NCBI GenBank assembly: GCA_029959085.1
Contig: JARWIR010000018.1
Location: 16,429,001 to 16,493,000, forward strand
Direction: 5' to 3'
Source: Nemophila menziesii
Lineage: Eukaryota > Streptophyta > Magnoliopsida > Boraginales > Hydrophyllaceae
DNA: 64,000 nt
A model generated the notes under the pieces. That model had not been told where the DNA came from. It worked only from the letters and a program-made list of their open reading frames with translations, and ran no database searches. Position 1 is the stretch's first letter. Each line of letters begins with the position of its first letter. This document shows, in pieces, positions 25,645 to 40,160 of this stretch. The translations under genes and the position numbers were made by a program.

Positions 25645-26735
25645 ATAATTCTCACAACTTTCAAAATCTTACTATAATTAAAAATCCCAAAATTTCAGTT
25701 GAACTCATGGGTCAACTCAACAAACTCATGCCCTTTAAAATCTCACTTGGATAAAAATTACCATGGTATATCAGTCAAGCTTCCATGAAGAATCTACATA
25801 ATCATTATTTTTAAACTCTTGCCTGGATGAAACCTCCTACTTGGATAAAAAATTTCTGAGTCCTTTAGTCTAGCTTCGATGTTGTCTCATTAGACGTGTG
25901 ACTTTTACAATCATACTCGAATTAAAGATCGTCAACACTTTTAGTCGATTTCCAAAACCTACTCAATTTGCTCATTTCCCTTTAAAATCTTTTGTGGAAG
26001 AAAAATATCCAAGTATTTCAGTCAGGCTCAATTATCAAAACGAAAGTCTAATTACCTACATATGTCTAATAATTAAATCTTTTGGTCGTGCACATATATC
26101 TACTTACCATACTCATAAATTAGTATCTTACTTGAGTGAAAAATCACTAATAATTTTAGATTTTCTCATATGCCGACTCATATTGCTCATGATCTTTAGA
26201 ATCTTACTTGAAAAAAAAAATCCCCAATCTTTCAGTCAAGCTCCTATGATGTGTCAACATGCTCATGGATCTTAGAATCTCACTTAGATAAAAAAGTTCC
26301 CTATAAATTTAGTCAAGATACCATGTTGTAACGACATTCTCATGGCCTTTAACATCTTAAATAGATGAAAAATACATACGTCAGTCAGTCAAACTTCTAT
26401 GAAATTTCTACATGTTCATGGAATTGAATAAATTACTTGGAGGGAAAATTTCAAGGCTGTAAAAAATTGATATTTTATGAAGATTCACTAGGCTCATGGA
26501 CAATAAAATATTCATTATATGAAAGAACCCCAAGTATTTAGGTCAAACACATGTCCAAATACAAGTTTTCATGTAAGGTAACATTTTATTTTGATAAATA
26601 AAAATATCAGATATTTTTGTTGATCTTCTATGTGGAGTCACCAGGTAGACGTCATTCAAAATATTATCTGGATACAAAACCCTAAGTATTTCATTTTAAT
26701 TTCTTAGCCGAATCCTACAATCTCATGGGTTTTTA
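25645..26735. repeat. Degenerate ~77-bp tandem repeat, copy 2
   Basis: Equivalent of 4090-5180, with only scattered substitutions and one extra A in a poly-A run near 26220 that changes the by-product reading frame. Confidence 0.7.
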
Positions 26736-28716
26736 AATATTACTAATGTACATTAAAAATACTAATTTGTAAAATATCTTGTATACTAAATATTTTCTAA
26801 ACTCATGTTTATCAGATCTTGTCAGGAAAAAGATGGTGTACCTCTCTATGTTTGTGGGTACTCTAGCAGCCTAAAAATTATTTTGAAGTCTAGCTGAAAG
26901 ACCAACTTGGATATTAGCTCAGCCAATACATTATATTTCTTAAAAATTAAAGGAAATTTTATGAGGATCAAAATTTTTTCCTTTAGTGTTGTCCTATACA
27001 ATAGAAAAACTGTGTAAATGATCTGATAATGGTATAAGATCATGAATGAATCCTTATATATCCGAGCAACAAGGGCATGATAAAAGTGGAAAACATGTTA
27101 CTGTAAAATACAAGTCCTTTTATTATATATATACACATACATATGCATGAAGATCCAATTAGAAAGGGAAATATGGTCATGATGAAAAATAAGAGTCACC
27201 AGTAATCATATCCTATAACTTAACTTTTTCGTAAGCCTCTATGATGACATCGATAAAACCTTGAATACCATGGAGTGTTGTTAAAGAAGCTTGGGGATCA
27301 GGTAAGGATATATGATGTTTCATCTCCATAACCTCATGATCTTCTCTATAACAACATCATTATATAATTTGTATAATGTACGATTGAAAGAACATAGGAG
27401 TATTAAGAAAGGTTGTTCCTTATTTATTTCAGAAACGCATATGAAGAAAAGTCCTTACATGGGTTAAACTCTGTTCATAAGGATGAAACCGCTGACTTTT
27501 AGATGGACCTAATACATATTATGTGATACCTTTACCTTTTGTAAGATAATGTCTTTCTCCCAATTATTGTGTGAACTAAGATATACGAAAAAGAGTCTTT
27601 TGTAAAAGAATTAAAAAACTTCAAATTTTTGAATGACATTATAAAGATTAAGTAGATTGGTAAAACATGTTTAAAATTTTGTCTCATTACTTATGTCGCC
27701 TCACATTAAGGCCTCGATTATTTCCCCATATCACAAATATATATTATATATTACTAAATTATATTTGACTAGTATATTTTCAAAATTATAACTTAATTTA
27801 CTTATCGATGTCATTAAATAAGTATCATCATTTACTTAATTTGCTTGAAAGTAAAAAAAAGGAATAATTAGAACAATAATAAATCTTTAAATGAAATCAT
27901 CTATCTAAATCCATGCTTAGTCATGCCAGGCTCATTGTTGGTAGAGTCTCCTTCCTTCTTACATATAAGTGTGCATGTGAGAATGATATAATTTTAGAAT
28001 ATATAGGTAACCTTACACAAAATAAGTTTAATGAAAATCTCGATACTTAAATTAACGAGATAGAGGTCATGGAAACTTGTCTAAATGACAATCTCAAATT
28101 TTAACTCGATGCCATATTAGCCATGCAAGCTTATCATCTCATTATAAATTGTACATAAACTCACATTTTCATCAGCAAAGACTATATTAATGTTATTAAG
28201 TGTCTTATCAATCTATCTGGAGCCAAGTGGAACATTCAACCTAATGTAAAGAATGTCATGGATATATAAGGTAAATCAAATTGTACTTAATATCATATTT
28301 ATTTTATAGACAATATATTGAATGATTATTTGAATGATGTATTATACAAAACCTCACTCATTATATAATTTGTCTCAGACTCGAGTAATATGTTTTGCTT
28401 GTACTTTTTGTAACGTTTTTTTCTAGAAAAATATTTTGTTAACACTTTTAATTGGTAAAATTTATATTAATTAAATTTGTGTCTTCTTTATATTTTTTAG
28501 TGAAATATCTTTTACAACCCAAACCAAAACGAAAGAAATAATTTGAATTTCAAAATATATTTTATATTTGGAAAAAATAGTAAATCATAACCCAATATAA
28601 TTATATTATATTAAAATATATGACTATATACAAAATATTTTTAGCGTCTTTACTAAAAGACCTTTTACATTTAATGATAATTGGACAAATATTATTTATT
28701 ACACCTTTCCTTTTCT
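26736..28716. other. Intergenic sequence and empty MITE site
   Basis: Equivalent of 5181-7348 without the MITE: around 28295-28310 the target TATTTATTT is present once. Otherwise AT-rich with no gene recognised. Confidence 0.6.
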
Positions 28717-28725
28717 TATATACAG
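28717..28725 (+). promoter_or_regulatory. Altered TATA-like sequence of MBD gene, copy 2
   Basis: TATATACAG replaces the TATATATAG of copy 1, again 120 bp before the start codon. If this is the TATA box, one T to C change weakens it in copy 2. Confidence 0.35.
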
Positions 28726-28836
28726 ATACATGTATATGGATGTATGTGACAAATTATTTAACTATTTAATAAGTTTATGAATACTAATACTTCACTATAT
28801 TTGAAATAGTTTTTATTCATTTGTCAATTAATCAAA

Positions 28837-30469
28837 ATGGCTTTAAGTGAAGAACATGCTACTCAAAACTCTATTGGAATAGAGGAGGAATTCTGCAATC
28901 CAAGTCAAAAGAGTAACTTTCCATTCTCCACGGGAATGGAAATCATATGTTACAAAGAAAATCCAAAAAATGACTCTTCGGCTCCAACGGGAATGGAGAT
29001 CGTTTTGTATGAACAGGTAATATTCAACATAATATTAATAAACATTATTAATTTTTTATTCTATAAGATTGTACACATATCTTAGGGTTATGAATAATAT
29101 ACTTTGGATTTGTCGAATTAACAAACCCAATTATATAACCTATGAGGTGATTTTATATGAGTTAAATTGACTTATTTTAAAATGAATTAAAATTGAATAT
29201 GATTCTCCAACTCATATCTTTATAGGGATTGAAACCTATTTACAAAATCAAATTCAAACTATTAATAAAATAATAATAAACTATTGCCCAATACTATTCA
29301 ATTCAATAATTATAAATTTTTGAAATATACTAACTTTGTATGTTTCTGACATATTGCACATCATAGTGTTCCGAAGAGTTCAGAGAAAGTGTTCCAAAAG
29401 GCGTGGTGCTGAATCCCGATCCATTATCATGTGTACCCATGGATGACATAGTTAGCCATATGAATCGCGAGGTAATTTTAGATGAGTTAGTCTTTCAGAT
29501 TTTTCAATATATCTACAATCTCCCATTTTATTTACATTGTCATTTGATATTTGGGATAAATATTTAGTGCTTTTAATTATAAAATAATAAACAATTTTTT
29601 TCTTATAGGTCCCTCAAATATTACCTCGCCGAAATAGACTAGTCTCTACCACAATTCTTGACTCTTCACGGGCATCCTTTAGGTCATTAAAAGTTGATGG
29701 AATTATTAAGTATGAGTTAGAAATGGAGGATGAGGTTTGTTACCTACTAAATCTATTTGTTTCTTAAGATATATAATTATTAAAAAATTGAAGTTCAGAT
29801 CTGATAAAATTATTATTTTTAACGAAAATTTATATTATTATTTAGGCTTTGCCATTTTTTGAATACTTATTATTTCTTTAATTGTAGAATTTATTGATTA
29901 TATTATTTATTATAAATTATATGTGGTGATTATTAATAAAGTGACTTGTTATTCTGTTGTGGTATATAGACTACCCGTCCAAATATTCCGTGTTATCAAA
30001 CTGCAAATATCAACGATGAAAAACTACAAGGGTGGATAGTTGAAAGAAGAAAGCGTAAAGCTGGAAGGATAGACCATGTATGTAAATTATGCTTTATATC
30101 AATGAATTGTTTCCAAACATTTTATAATTATAACTTTAAACTGTTTTTTTATTGATTATCCATAATATTATTCTTATTTTAAGAGACTTAACTTTATATA
30201 TATTTCTACAGTTATATTATCATTCAAAGAGTGGAAAGAAATTTCGATCTTTACCAGAGGCTAAAAGGTTCATTTCTGGTGAGAGTTCTCATACCAAAAA
30301 GAGAGAAAAATATAAAATATCATCAAACGTACTAAAGGTAAGCATTAAATAATAATTTATTTATTTTGAATTAAATATGAATTTTGATTAAAAAACTGTT
30401 TTGCAGGCTGAACCAGAAGTTAAAAAGTTTTTTGCAGAATCATGGAAGAATCTCTCTAACGTCCATTAG
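28837..30469 (+). CDS. Methyl-CpG-binding-domain (MBD) protein, six exons, copy 2
   Basis: All exon borders are conserved at a constant offset of 21368 from copy 1: 28837-29016, 29367-29471, 29609-29734, 29970-30077, 30212-30337 and 30407-30469. The 235-residue frame is intact. Four coding differences from copy 1 were found: V8A, P48S and E86D, plus one silent change in codon 73. All lie in exons 1 and 2; the MBD exons (4 and 5) look identical by eye. Three of four changes being amino-acid-altering is compatible with relaxed constraint on the N-terminal part, though the numbers are tiny. Role and location are as inferred for copy 1 (nuclear, binding methylated DNA). Confidence 0.88.
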
Positions 30470-30792
30470 ATCAACACATTTAATGTATGACTACAAAATA
30501 GGAAAATTTTCTTGGGGTGATAGAGACAAGTATTTTTATTATTAGACTATTTTTTTCTTAAACATTATATTGGTTGTGGTTTTTTAATTTTGATGTTTGA
30601 TAATTTCCTATTAGAGAATATTTATCTATATTTATTATTTATTGATGCTTATGTAATATTTATTATTATTATTAAGTTTCAAGTTATTATATTTTAAGGC
30701 ATAATTACATAAGTTCATTCATAAAAATTAAAATTGGAAATATATATCTTTTATATTTTAAAAGAAGAACCAATCAATTAATTATCCAGAGC

Positions 30793-31646
30793 ACTTTCAT
30801 TGATAATAACTTTATAACTATAGTAGTATCACAAAAATAATTAAACTAATTATATTAACTAGTACCAATATGTCTGCCTTAGGAGAATACGAATCAAAGG
30901 TAACATAAATTTGTTTGTTATTAGCTGAGACATTAAGTATATATAAATATGTGTTAGATTGTACCAAAACTTATTACCTAATATATGATGAAAAACAAAT
31001 TTACTTGATAAAGGATCATATATATGTTTTTTTAGCGAAAACCTTTAATATTCTAGTTTGTGAAAAATCACCAGTTTGATGATATCTTTTAGGATCAAAT
31101 ACCAGCTTCTTAAAATATTTTAATGTTTTTTTCTTCTTTTGTTGAGTAAAAATTAAATTTAGAATCCTAATTACTCTCAATAATCAAATATCTTAAATAA
31201 GTAAAATAAAACAATAAAGACCAATCAAAAGATATAATAGGATACCAAAGTTATCGACAATCATTAGTATATATATACAAAAATTATATATGATTTACAT
31301 AAAAAATATTAAAAAATTAGAAAAATCTAGAATCATTACAAGGAGAATTAAGATATTTAGCATTCGAATGAAGATTAAGATAAATTTTGACAATCTAGTT
31401 TGTAATATATTTCTGTATTATACAATAGGAAAATACTTTAATACAATATTATCTATTGCTAGAAACACATGTTGCTACTTTATCAATATATGTTATCAAT
31501 TTACAAGAACTAGTCTAATAAAGATTATGGATAAAACATAACGTGATAAAGTTCTTACACATCTCTTTGTAACACAATGTTTGAAAAGTAAGTTTTACAA
31601 TAAAAAATATTGGAGTTGCGTATCACAATGATAACTATTTCAAAGA
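30793..31646. repeat. Start block of sub-unit B, copy 2
   Basis: Equivalent of 9425-10289 with few changes. A short plus-strand frame (31290-31541) is AT-rich and without family features; the same region in copy 1 is not open over this length. Confidence 0.85.
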
Positions 31647-34600
31647 TTGCAGAACAAGAGACCTGCTAGTTAACATCATACATAAAATCTCAACACGTAT
31701 ATCTTCTTTGATGTCAACTTTTAAATTAATTTTTCTAGTTCTATACTAAGGTGACATCCAATATATTAGAACTTCGTTTCTGAACAAGGAAGATAATGTA
31801 TAGAAAATATACGACGTACATAGTCATTAATTAAGAATATTAATAAAGGAGAAAATAATGTTGTTACACTATTGATTCGATGTAATTTTAATTGACTTCT
31901 TAATTTTATTATTTGTGACAACACTATGTCATTATCCCAATGTAATATATAAGAAATACCTTGAAACATATGACAAATCCCAAATGGAAAAACTCATTTT
32001 GTGAGTAAACATACCAGCATATAATAATCATTTTCTCAGAAGTCTGTAGAATCATATTATATTATTTATTATAGCAAACAAAGTAAAAGTTACTAAGATG
32101 GATATGCTAGTGATTATTCACACTGACATTTCATAATGAGAACTAAGTAACTAACAACTACATAAGGGTGACAAATATATTTACGTTCTATCGTAAACCA
32201 AGTACTCAAGATTATCTTGCAATCTAAACTCATATTATATTTCTACTTTTGGATGATAAAGTTCGATTTAAAATTATGTACATCTTGCTGGGATTGCAGT
32301 CGAACACCTTGTCACTCCAAATCCATATTTCTAGTATAAGAAGTATATCCACACATTTTAAATCAACAACCCTTAACAACTTAATTCGTTGAGAAGTGCC
32401 TGAATTCTTTATGTTCCATTCACGATTGAATCCATAACTTGTCTTATGAGTAATATGAATTTAATCATCCTCATTAATTATTACCTTCGTATTTTCCATG
32501 AATATGCTCATAAGTTGTTCATATCGGATGCAGAAAAAGAGAAGACAACCAATGAATTAGTACATCGCATATATATGATTCAAACTAATCTTATTTGGTA
32601 TTCTCGAGATTTCTTGCTGAAGAGACCAACATGTTGGAAATTGTAAACAATTCGATCGAGACATGGTTTCTAGGAACACCATAAACTTTTGAAAATTCAT
32701 TTCTCAAAACATCATAAACTGTCAGAATTAGTTAGGCTTTTATGGCTCACTCTAATGATCATTATCATAGACTGTCCGCTTATTCCTTTGGTCCTGACAT
32801 AGGGTCCTAACATTTCACTTTTTCCATTGTAAATGAAAGTGTGTATATACATATATAGTGATACCTTACATATATATTACTAAGGTAAACCATATGATAC
32901 CCAAAAAAACAAGAATCTCCTTTAATATGCATAAAACACTAGCATTGTGAACTTAGGTATCGAACAATTAAAACAAGCTTCAACCGACACCACAAGTAAT
33001 ATGTATTTCTGATACAAAAAAAATAACACTTGTATACAAGTACAAGTGTTAATTTGAAAAAAATAATAAATATAACATTACTATAATATAATTCAACGAA
33101 TACACTGTATTTTTGGTTGGAGTATATGAAGAAAAATGTTAATTAGATGAGCTACATGACTAGAAATTGACATTTTGGTGGGACATGAAGGGTGTTAAAG
33201 GCTATTGCACCATTTTTCTCCACATCAAATGATTATCCCATCGAAAATGAGCCTCGAAATGATGAGTTTCTTTCTGTATATAAGAAACATAATAATATTT
33301 TAGGTCTAAAAATTAGCCGAATATTTGTAGGACTATTGTGTTATAGTGAAACATGCAATAATTTTATAAACTACAATAAATAAAATATTTTGATTAAAGG
33401 ATAGGAAAATTTATTTGGATTTATATCTATTTTGGTAGTTGTGTGGTGAAAATATTTAGTCAAATATATAAACACCTATTTTTTTTTCAATATGCATCTG
33501 TAAAGAATCATTTGGGAGGATATAAAAATATGGTTGAGTATTTGAAAAAAATGAACACTTTTTTGAATGCTCTGAAATAGATAAAGAAGTTTAAACCCCA
33601 GAAAAATTCAAGAAGAAAAGCAGAAATAGTTGTATTTAGCACTACTACTTATCATATTTGGCGAATGAGAAACAACTTAACTATTAGAGGTGAAACTAAC
33701 ACAAAGGATAGAGTTATTAAAGAGATAAAAAGTTGAATCTTTTTTTCTAATTTAATCGCTCTGTACCTTCCTATTGCATTAACAGATGACTGCGGATTCT
33801 TATTTGAATCTTCTTGAGATTAGACTAGCAAATAGATAGTAACTATCTTAATTTTTCGAGTCTAGATAGGTTTTCTTGTATAGTGTACAGTTTTTTATAA
33901 TTTTAATGAAATCTTTTACCCAATCCAAAAAATATATTATTAAAGGTAATAACGAGAATAATGTATGGATGAATAGATGGTAAAATTTACTTACAGAAAC
34001 TCTTAGACCACTATGGTAACATTTCTTATTCACACCGCGTCCTTTTCTGTATGAATATTATTTTTCAATCCCCAAGAATATATGTTAAAGATAACCTACA
34101 TAAGTATCCTTTACTATAATATTTTAACTTATCACTTACGGAAAGTGTGGGATTGAACTATATGATACTAATGCTAATATTAACAAAAACATACATACAT
34201 GAGTGATGGTTTTCAATCGCCATTATAATTTTTATGATTTAATTACATCTGCAATATAAAAACACCAGCATCTAAGTAGACGATACAAAGATTGACATAT
34301 ATAATCTTTTACTCCTATTTTATTTCGACTTATTATAATTTGAAACCATCCCATTAATCTTGGATCAACATTTCAAAATTAAGTATTTGTAAAAAACATG
34401 TTGAAACCAAGAAGAGTTATACAATGATTTTTATCCTAAATTAATGTGCTCACTCATCTTATCATAAATTAAGGACATTCCTAATTTATCTCACATAAGT
34501 TTTTTCACTCATATGATATATCCATTTGTTTTAACATATAGAAAATTCACATGAGAGTTATACACTAAGATTGAATCTGTCCCTCAGGAAGGTGCACTAA

Positions 34601-34860
34601 TTTTGGAATAAAACATATAATCTTGTAGAATTGGTATCTTTAGAAACACTATTTTGTATTTGGGTTTTTTCAAAACAACATATATTTATTATAACCACCA
34701 ATCCAAAGAATCCTCAGATATAAATATAAGATTAAATTATATTGAATTAATTTTGTAGAAAATAAATTTATAAAAAATTTAATCAAATAAGCTTTTTGAC
34801 CCCTGAATACAACCACCAAGCCAGAGAGTCCCCATACATACATATAATCATACTGCATCA
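31647..34860. repeat. B-specific segment, copy 2
   Basis: Equivalent of 10290-13503 at an offset of about 21356. Short frames are conserved only because the DNA is nearly identical. Contains the LINE relic listed separately. Confidence 0.8.
33536..33917 (+). pseudogene. LINE 3' relic, copy 2
   Basis: Same remnant as at 12180-12560: the TYHIWRMRNN tail of a plant LINE ORF, a stop, and a LINE-like 3' UTR. One substitution changes VVFN to VVFS. Confidence 0.6.
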
Positions 34861-37800
34861 ACCCCGAATCAATTAACTCCAATAATTTTAACCATTAGAT
34901 GCTAAACCTCTAAATAATTAATATTTTTCAAAATAAACATGTACCGTAATTTTTTTAACACTTAATGAATTAATTATTTACTTTTTATCCTAAATATGAA
35001 TGAAAAATAAACAAAAAAATACAATAAAATGGATAAGATTGTGTCATTGTCATTTCCAGGAGATCTTAGAAGAATTTTGAATAAAATTGCAAAGAGGTAG
35101 AAATTTTTTACCTACTCAATAAATTATTTTGCATAGTCAAAAATAATATTTATTGAATTTAAGTGTACTAAATCTTACACCTCTGTCATTGAACCAGTTA
35201 TCCCTAAAATCAGTTTTCTTCTCTGACCAACCTATCTTGGTTTAATAATCCACTATCTTGGGTGCCTTCAATAGTGTATCATCAACATCATATGTCCCTA
35301 TCTTTGTGACTCTTAAATAAACAAATAAATATGCTTGTTAAAATTCATAGTGGAAAATATCATTGTCCCTATAAAATATTAATTTGTAGTCAATCTGACT
35401 TGAGGTGTAACACAAGTGTTACTTTGTAGCCAATGATAGCTTCAAAAACTATGAGCAATCACATTAGAGGCTACACTTATGTGACAAACATTGGATGATA
35501 AATTTGTCATTTCATTATTCAAAGTATGTATTCCTAACTTTGTCAAATATAGTTATTCTTATGTTTGGGCCAGCTTGTCACATACTCCACATTTTCAGGG
35601 ATATATATGATCCATTAATGCTTAGTTCCTAGAAGTTGTTTTCAAATAATTTACCCTGATAGATTTTTGTATATTACCTCAAAATGTTTAACAAGTTTAT
35701 TATAGTTTTGGCATGCTTATTCAGAACGCACATAGTTATACATTAACCTCAAGGTAGTTAAAATAATAATTTATATTAGTTTTAAAGAATACATCTATAC
35801 TTACTTAAAATAAACTTTCTTACTCCAAGAGCACTTTTATAGAACATTAGACATGACCACCAATTTTAGAATTTCAGAAGCTAGTATACAGAAAATAGAT
35901 ACACTTAATGTTTTTAATTTCTAACTTTCAGGATTAGTTGAAAATTTACTTGCTTCATTAGCAAATAGAGCTAAATTTAAAATTCCAATGTCTTAACAAC
36001 AAGGACCACCTTATTTCTTATGATTAAAGAGGAACTTAATCCTTTCCCAATGGGTTTTGATGCATCACCAAAGTTTGCTATACAAGAGTATTTATCATAC
36101 ATATATCTTTAGGTAACAAGAACATTTACCTGGTAGAGGTGGGTAAATATACAGAAACATAGTCCAATTTTTTGTTTTCCATGCTTATAAAAGAATCAGC
36201 ATTTCCTCCCATGTAACATATTTTTTATACCATCAACAAATTTTATAACCTCTACATCTGATTTTGCATATAAAAGTTATATATAATGCAAGATGTTTAT
36301 AAAGATCATGATTTTAAAAAATTCTCTTAATATTTGAATATGATGTCTAATTTTATTAGAAGTACTTCTACTAAAAATAATTTTGTATTGTAGTAAAGGT
36401 ACTGTCTATAGACAAACCAGATTTTGTACAAGAGACAGTTAGTGTTATGAGTTTCAACTCTAGATATTTTTGAAAATAAACTATGAATAATCTACAAAAA
36501 TAAAGTAAGTAAACTTGTATGATGTTATACTAAGTTTAAACTTTTTACTTTTACCTTTAGACACTCGATAATTTATCATACATATAAGAAGATGAATACT
36601 GAGTTTTGGCAACCTATTCTAATACACATAGTTGGAGTATACGTAGGGAGTTATATTCTAGTAAGGATAATATAGAAGAAGACACTAGTGATGTATTTCA
36701 TCGCCCAATTTATACAAAATTGAAAAACATTCTGTAAGATTCGCTTAAATGAATGGCCATTCTACCTTATCATAAGATTTATGAATATCAATCTTAATGG
36801 TTACATACATATATTGGCATCCTTGCTTATATTTTTAATTTTTTTATTAATTAATGTATTATAATCTAATGAAAGAAGATTTTATGGGTGAAAGCAGTTC
36901 ATTCATAATATGTTGTACTCTGTCAAATAACATTTTAAAAACATATTACATAAAGTTAACAGAGCTTGGTCTAAAGAAGATAATTTGGATAGAGTTTTGT
37001 GTCTTATAAATTAGAGTAATAATAGTATGGCTGATAAATCTTTAGCTTCATGGAAGTCCATGAACAATTGAGGACATTCTTGACAAACACTTTGTATATA
37101 TTCTTTAGTAAAAAAAAAATTATAGCCTTCATGTCATGGATCTTTTTTATTCCAAAATTTTACAATTTTTGTGCAACTTCATCCTCGGTAATAGTTCCCG
37201 CAAGCACTCTAGCACTTCAATTTGAATTAGTACGTGGTGTATTTGCATTAAATAACCAGAAAAAATTATTGGTTGCATTATAAACTTCCATGTAAACATC
37301 AGTAGGATTAGAACTAATGTGAGAAACTAAGATATATGGTGAAGTTTGTTATTTAAGCTCAAACATACCCTCTTTATATTTTTCATTTGTTAAAATTATT
37401 AGACATATTGTTACTATGTTCTTTTCTTCAACTATCAGTAAATACTTCATCTAATAGCTTATAATTCTGAAAGTGTTATGAATTGCATTAACAAACCACA
37501 CACCTAAAATATATCTCATCTTTTCTGTTTTTATATTTAGTAAATGTATTAGGATTTCTTTTACGAGGAACATGAAAACCATGACATACAAACTTTTTAA
37601 TCTTCATCAACATCCTCAACCTCATACTAGTTTGTCCATTTCTCGACTAAACACTATCTTGATCAATTAAGAAACTTAGAAATATAAACTGTATTGATCA
37701 TTACCTTCTTAAATATAGCCCATCAATTCTAAAATATTAACCCATAATAATATTTTTTTAAACTTTGTTCATGTCTTAATATAGTGAAGTTTCGAAGAAT

Positions 37801-38292
37801 CATATAAAACTCATTCATAACCCATGTTCTATAATCTCAAGCTTTACATAAAATTATTCAGAGAAAAATACATGAGTTTTATATTCCAAGACAGTTCTAG
37901 GTTGTCATACTTAATCTACAATAACAATCTTTTTTATGTTATGTAACTTTCCAATCCAAAATATTGTTCATAAACCTTGTAGTTTATGTAGGATAAAAAT
38001 GTAAGATTATTTCAAATATGCATGTATCCAAAAAGATAATTTCAATTATAGAAACCAATCTAGTTCAATGAGAATTCAGTTTTATAACTTACGACTTTGC
38101 AATTGAATTGACATAATGACATTAGTTTCAAAAGTATGAAACTACAACACATTACACATTGTTTGTTTCAATTTTCTCTCAAAAATATTTTATCTTAAAC
38201 ATACTTGAGACCATTTTGTAAGTACATTTACTTGTTCTTACATACCTGCATATAGGAATGAAAAAAAGTGAATATGTTTCAAATATTTTTAA
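34861..38292. repeat. Common block of sub-unit B, copy 2
   Basis: Equivalent of 13504-16930. It leads directly into the CACTA left end at 38301. A 77-codon plus-strand frame at 37050-37283 depends on one extra A in a poly-A run and is probably chance. Confidence 0.85.
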
Positions 38293-38300
38293 AACATTAT

Positions 38301-38675
38301 GCATGTTTAAGGGCGACACGCGTCGTCGGTAATTCGCAAAAATTCATCGGTAAGTGCTCGTCCCTAGAAATTCGTCGGAAAATAACTGTGTTACCGATGA
38401 AAAGTGGTAAATTCGCCCCGAATTTCAGAGAAGTTTAGAGACAACCAATTTCGTCGCTATATGATACGCTTAGCGACGGATCTATTCGTCGGTAATAATT
38501 TAATTAATCTTTTATTTTCAGCACTATTGATTTTTTTTTATTTTTTTTATATTAACTTAGCGACGAAACTTAGCGACGGCACTATCGTCGCTACGTATAT
38601 AATAAAAAAAATTTATTCCTGAATTATTGATTTGTTGTTCTTTTTTTTCGTAGCGACAGACATACCTCGTCGATA
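38301..38675. repeat. CACTA left subterminal motif array, copy 2
   Basis: Same as 16939-17312, with TAGCGACG, CGTCGCTA and CGTCGGTAA motifs in both orientations. It carries a short insertion in the poly-T tract near 38530. Confidence 0.8.
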
Positions 38676-38946
38676 ATTAATTAATTTTTTTTAATAATTT
38701 AAATTTTTATTGTATTTTTTAATTAAGTTTTTTTTTGTTTTAATTTTTATTTTGTTTTGATTTAATTTTTTCTATTCTAAATATAATGCAAATAAAATTC
38801 ATAAATAAATAAAAAAACCAATTTATAGCAAATATCATAATATAATTAAAATTAAGTCAAACATAGAAAAATAAAGTCATACATCAGATAATAAAGTCAA
38901 CATAAATGAAAATAAAGTCAAACCAACACCAACACAACACAAACAC

Positions 38947-40160
38947 TCACGGATCACTCAATCTCTCTTCTTCCTCTTCATCTGCTCTCTCTTCATCTGC
39001 GGAGGCCTCGGGGCGGTGATCGTGAGAAGACCTCGGGCGGCTCTCATACTATTCAACGCTTGGAGAAGCGTGTCCACCATGCTCGGCGGCTGACTCGGAG
39101 AAGCTGTGGAGGCGGTCAATGTGGTGGCCGGATTCGGTATAGGGTCAAGTCTTTGAGTTGCGCGAAACTCGTTCCTCCCCGCCGGATTCGGCCTCGATAA
39201 CCTTCTGTTTTAGCTTCTCCAGATAAACTCCCCATAATTAGGTTTCAATTTAAAAATTAATTACAATAATAAAAATTGAAAGTAAAAATTAATTAATTTA
39301 AAGCAATTAAAATAATAATAAAGTACTTAGGCTAGCTTTTTTATAACATTAGTCCCGCCAGCTATTTGTAGCCGCATCATAAGAAATGTGCTCGAAGTAG
39401 CCACCTAAAGCTGGAATTTCCATCTACTCCTGGGTTTGCTCGTCGAAAAAAGTCAACGGCTCCTTGGTTTGTGTCTTCAACTTCCCTTATATAGTATACA
39501 ATAACAAATAATAATAGTATTAAAAATTAAATTAATAAATTATATTTTTATTATAAGAAATTATACCTCTATAATGACCTCGCGAGTCTGGGATAAGTTT
39601 CTCGAACCTGTCTTGCTCGCATTTGACTGCGACTGCCGATTGTCTTTATTTATTTTCGCCTGGCTCTGTTACAAATATATTTTAAAAAATAAATAGATAA
39701 AGACTAATAAAATATTGTTTTAGTTAAGATAAAAATTAAACTTTTGTACCTGAACATTCTCGTCATCCCACATCTCTTTGGCTTTTCTCCAAAACCCCGG
39801 AAGAACATCCGGGGGTATTGTATTCGTGTTGTAATAGTCGTACTTAAGATCCCCCTTTCAATGCTTATAGCTTGTAGATTTCAACGTGTTCAATCTCTTC
39901 GTGATTTCATCCCAATCCCTTCTCCGCCTCCACTCCTCGAGGGAAAAACTCGTCGAACTAGAATAGTCCTTTCATAAGATCAGGGACATCTTTGAAGCAT
40001 GGAGGCACCGATTTCCAAATTACGGCCCCACCACCTGGGCCACATGTTTCCCGTACTCTCCCACGATATTTAAAGTATTATCAAGGATACAAAAGTCAAC
40101 CAGTATGGGCCAGCCTACTTTCTCTTTTGTTTCTTGGGCCGACTTTAAGGAAGTGACTCC
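38947..40160 (-). pseudogene. CACTA TNPA-like protein, copy 2
   Basis: Equivalent of the copy at 17578, with the same stops and further damage. One G is missing in the run near 39011, shifting the frame of the acidic C-terminal exon. About 9 bp are missing near 39990. A 67-bp piece present in copy 1 (18914-18980) is absent near 40273. In this copy the gene is still attached to its TNP2 partner upstream (minus sense), separated by the motif array and minisatellite. Confidence 0.68.
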
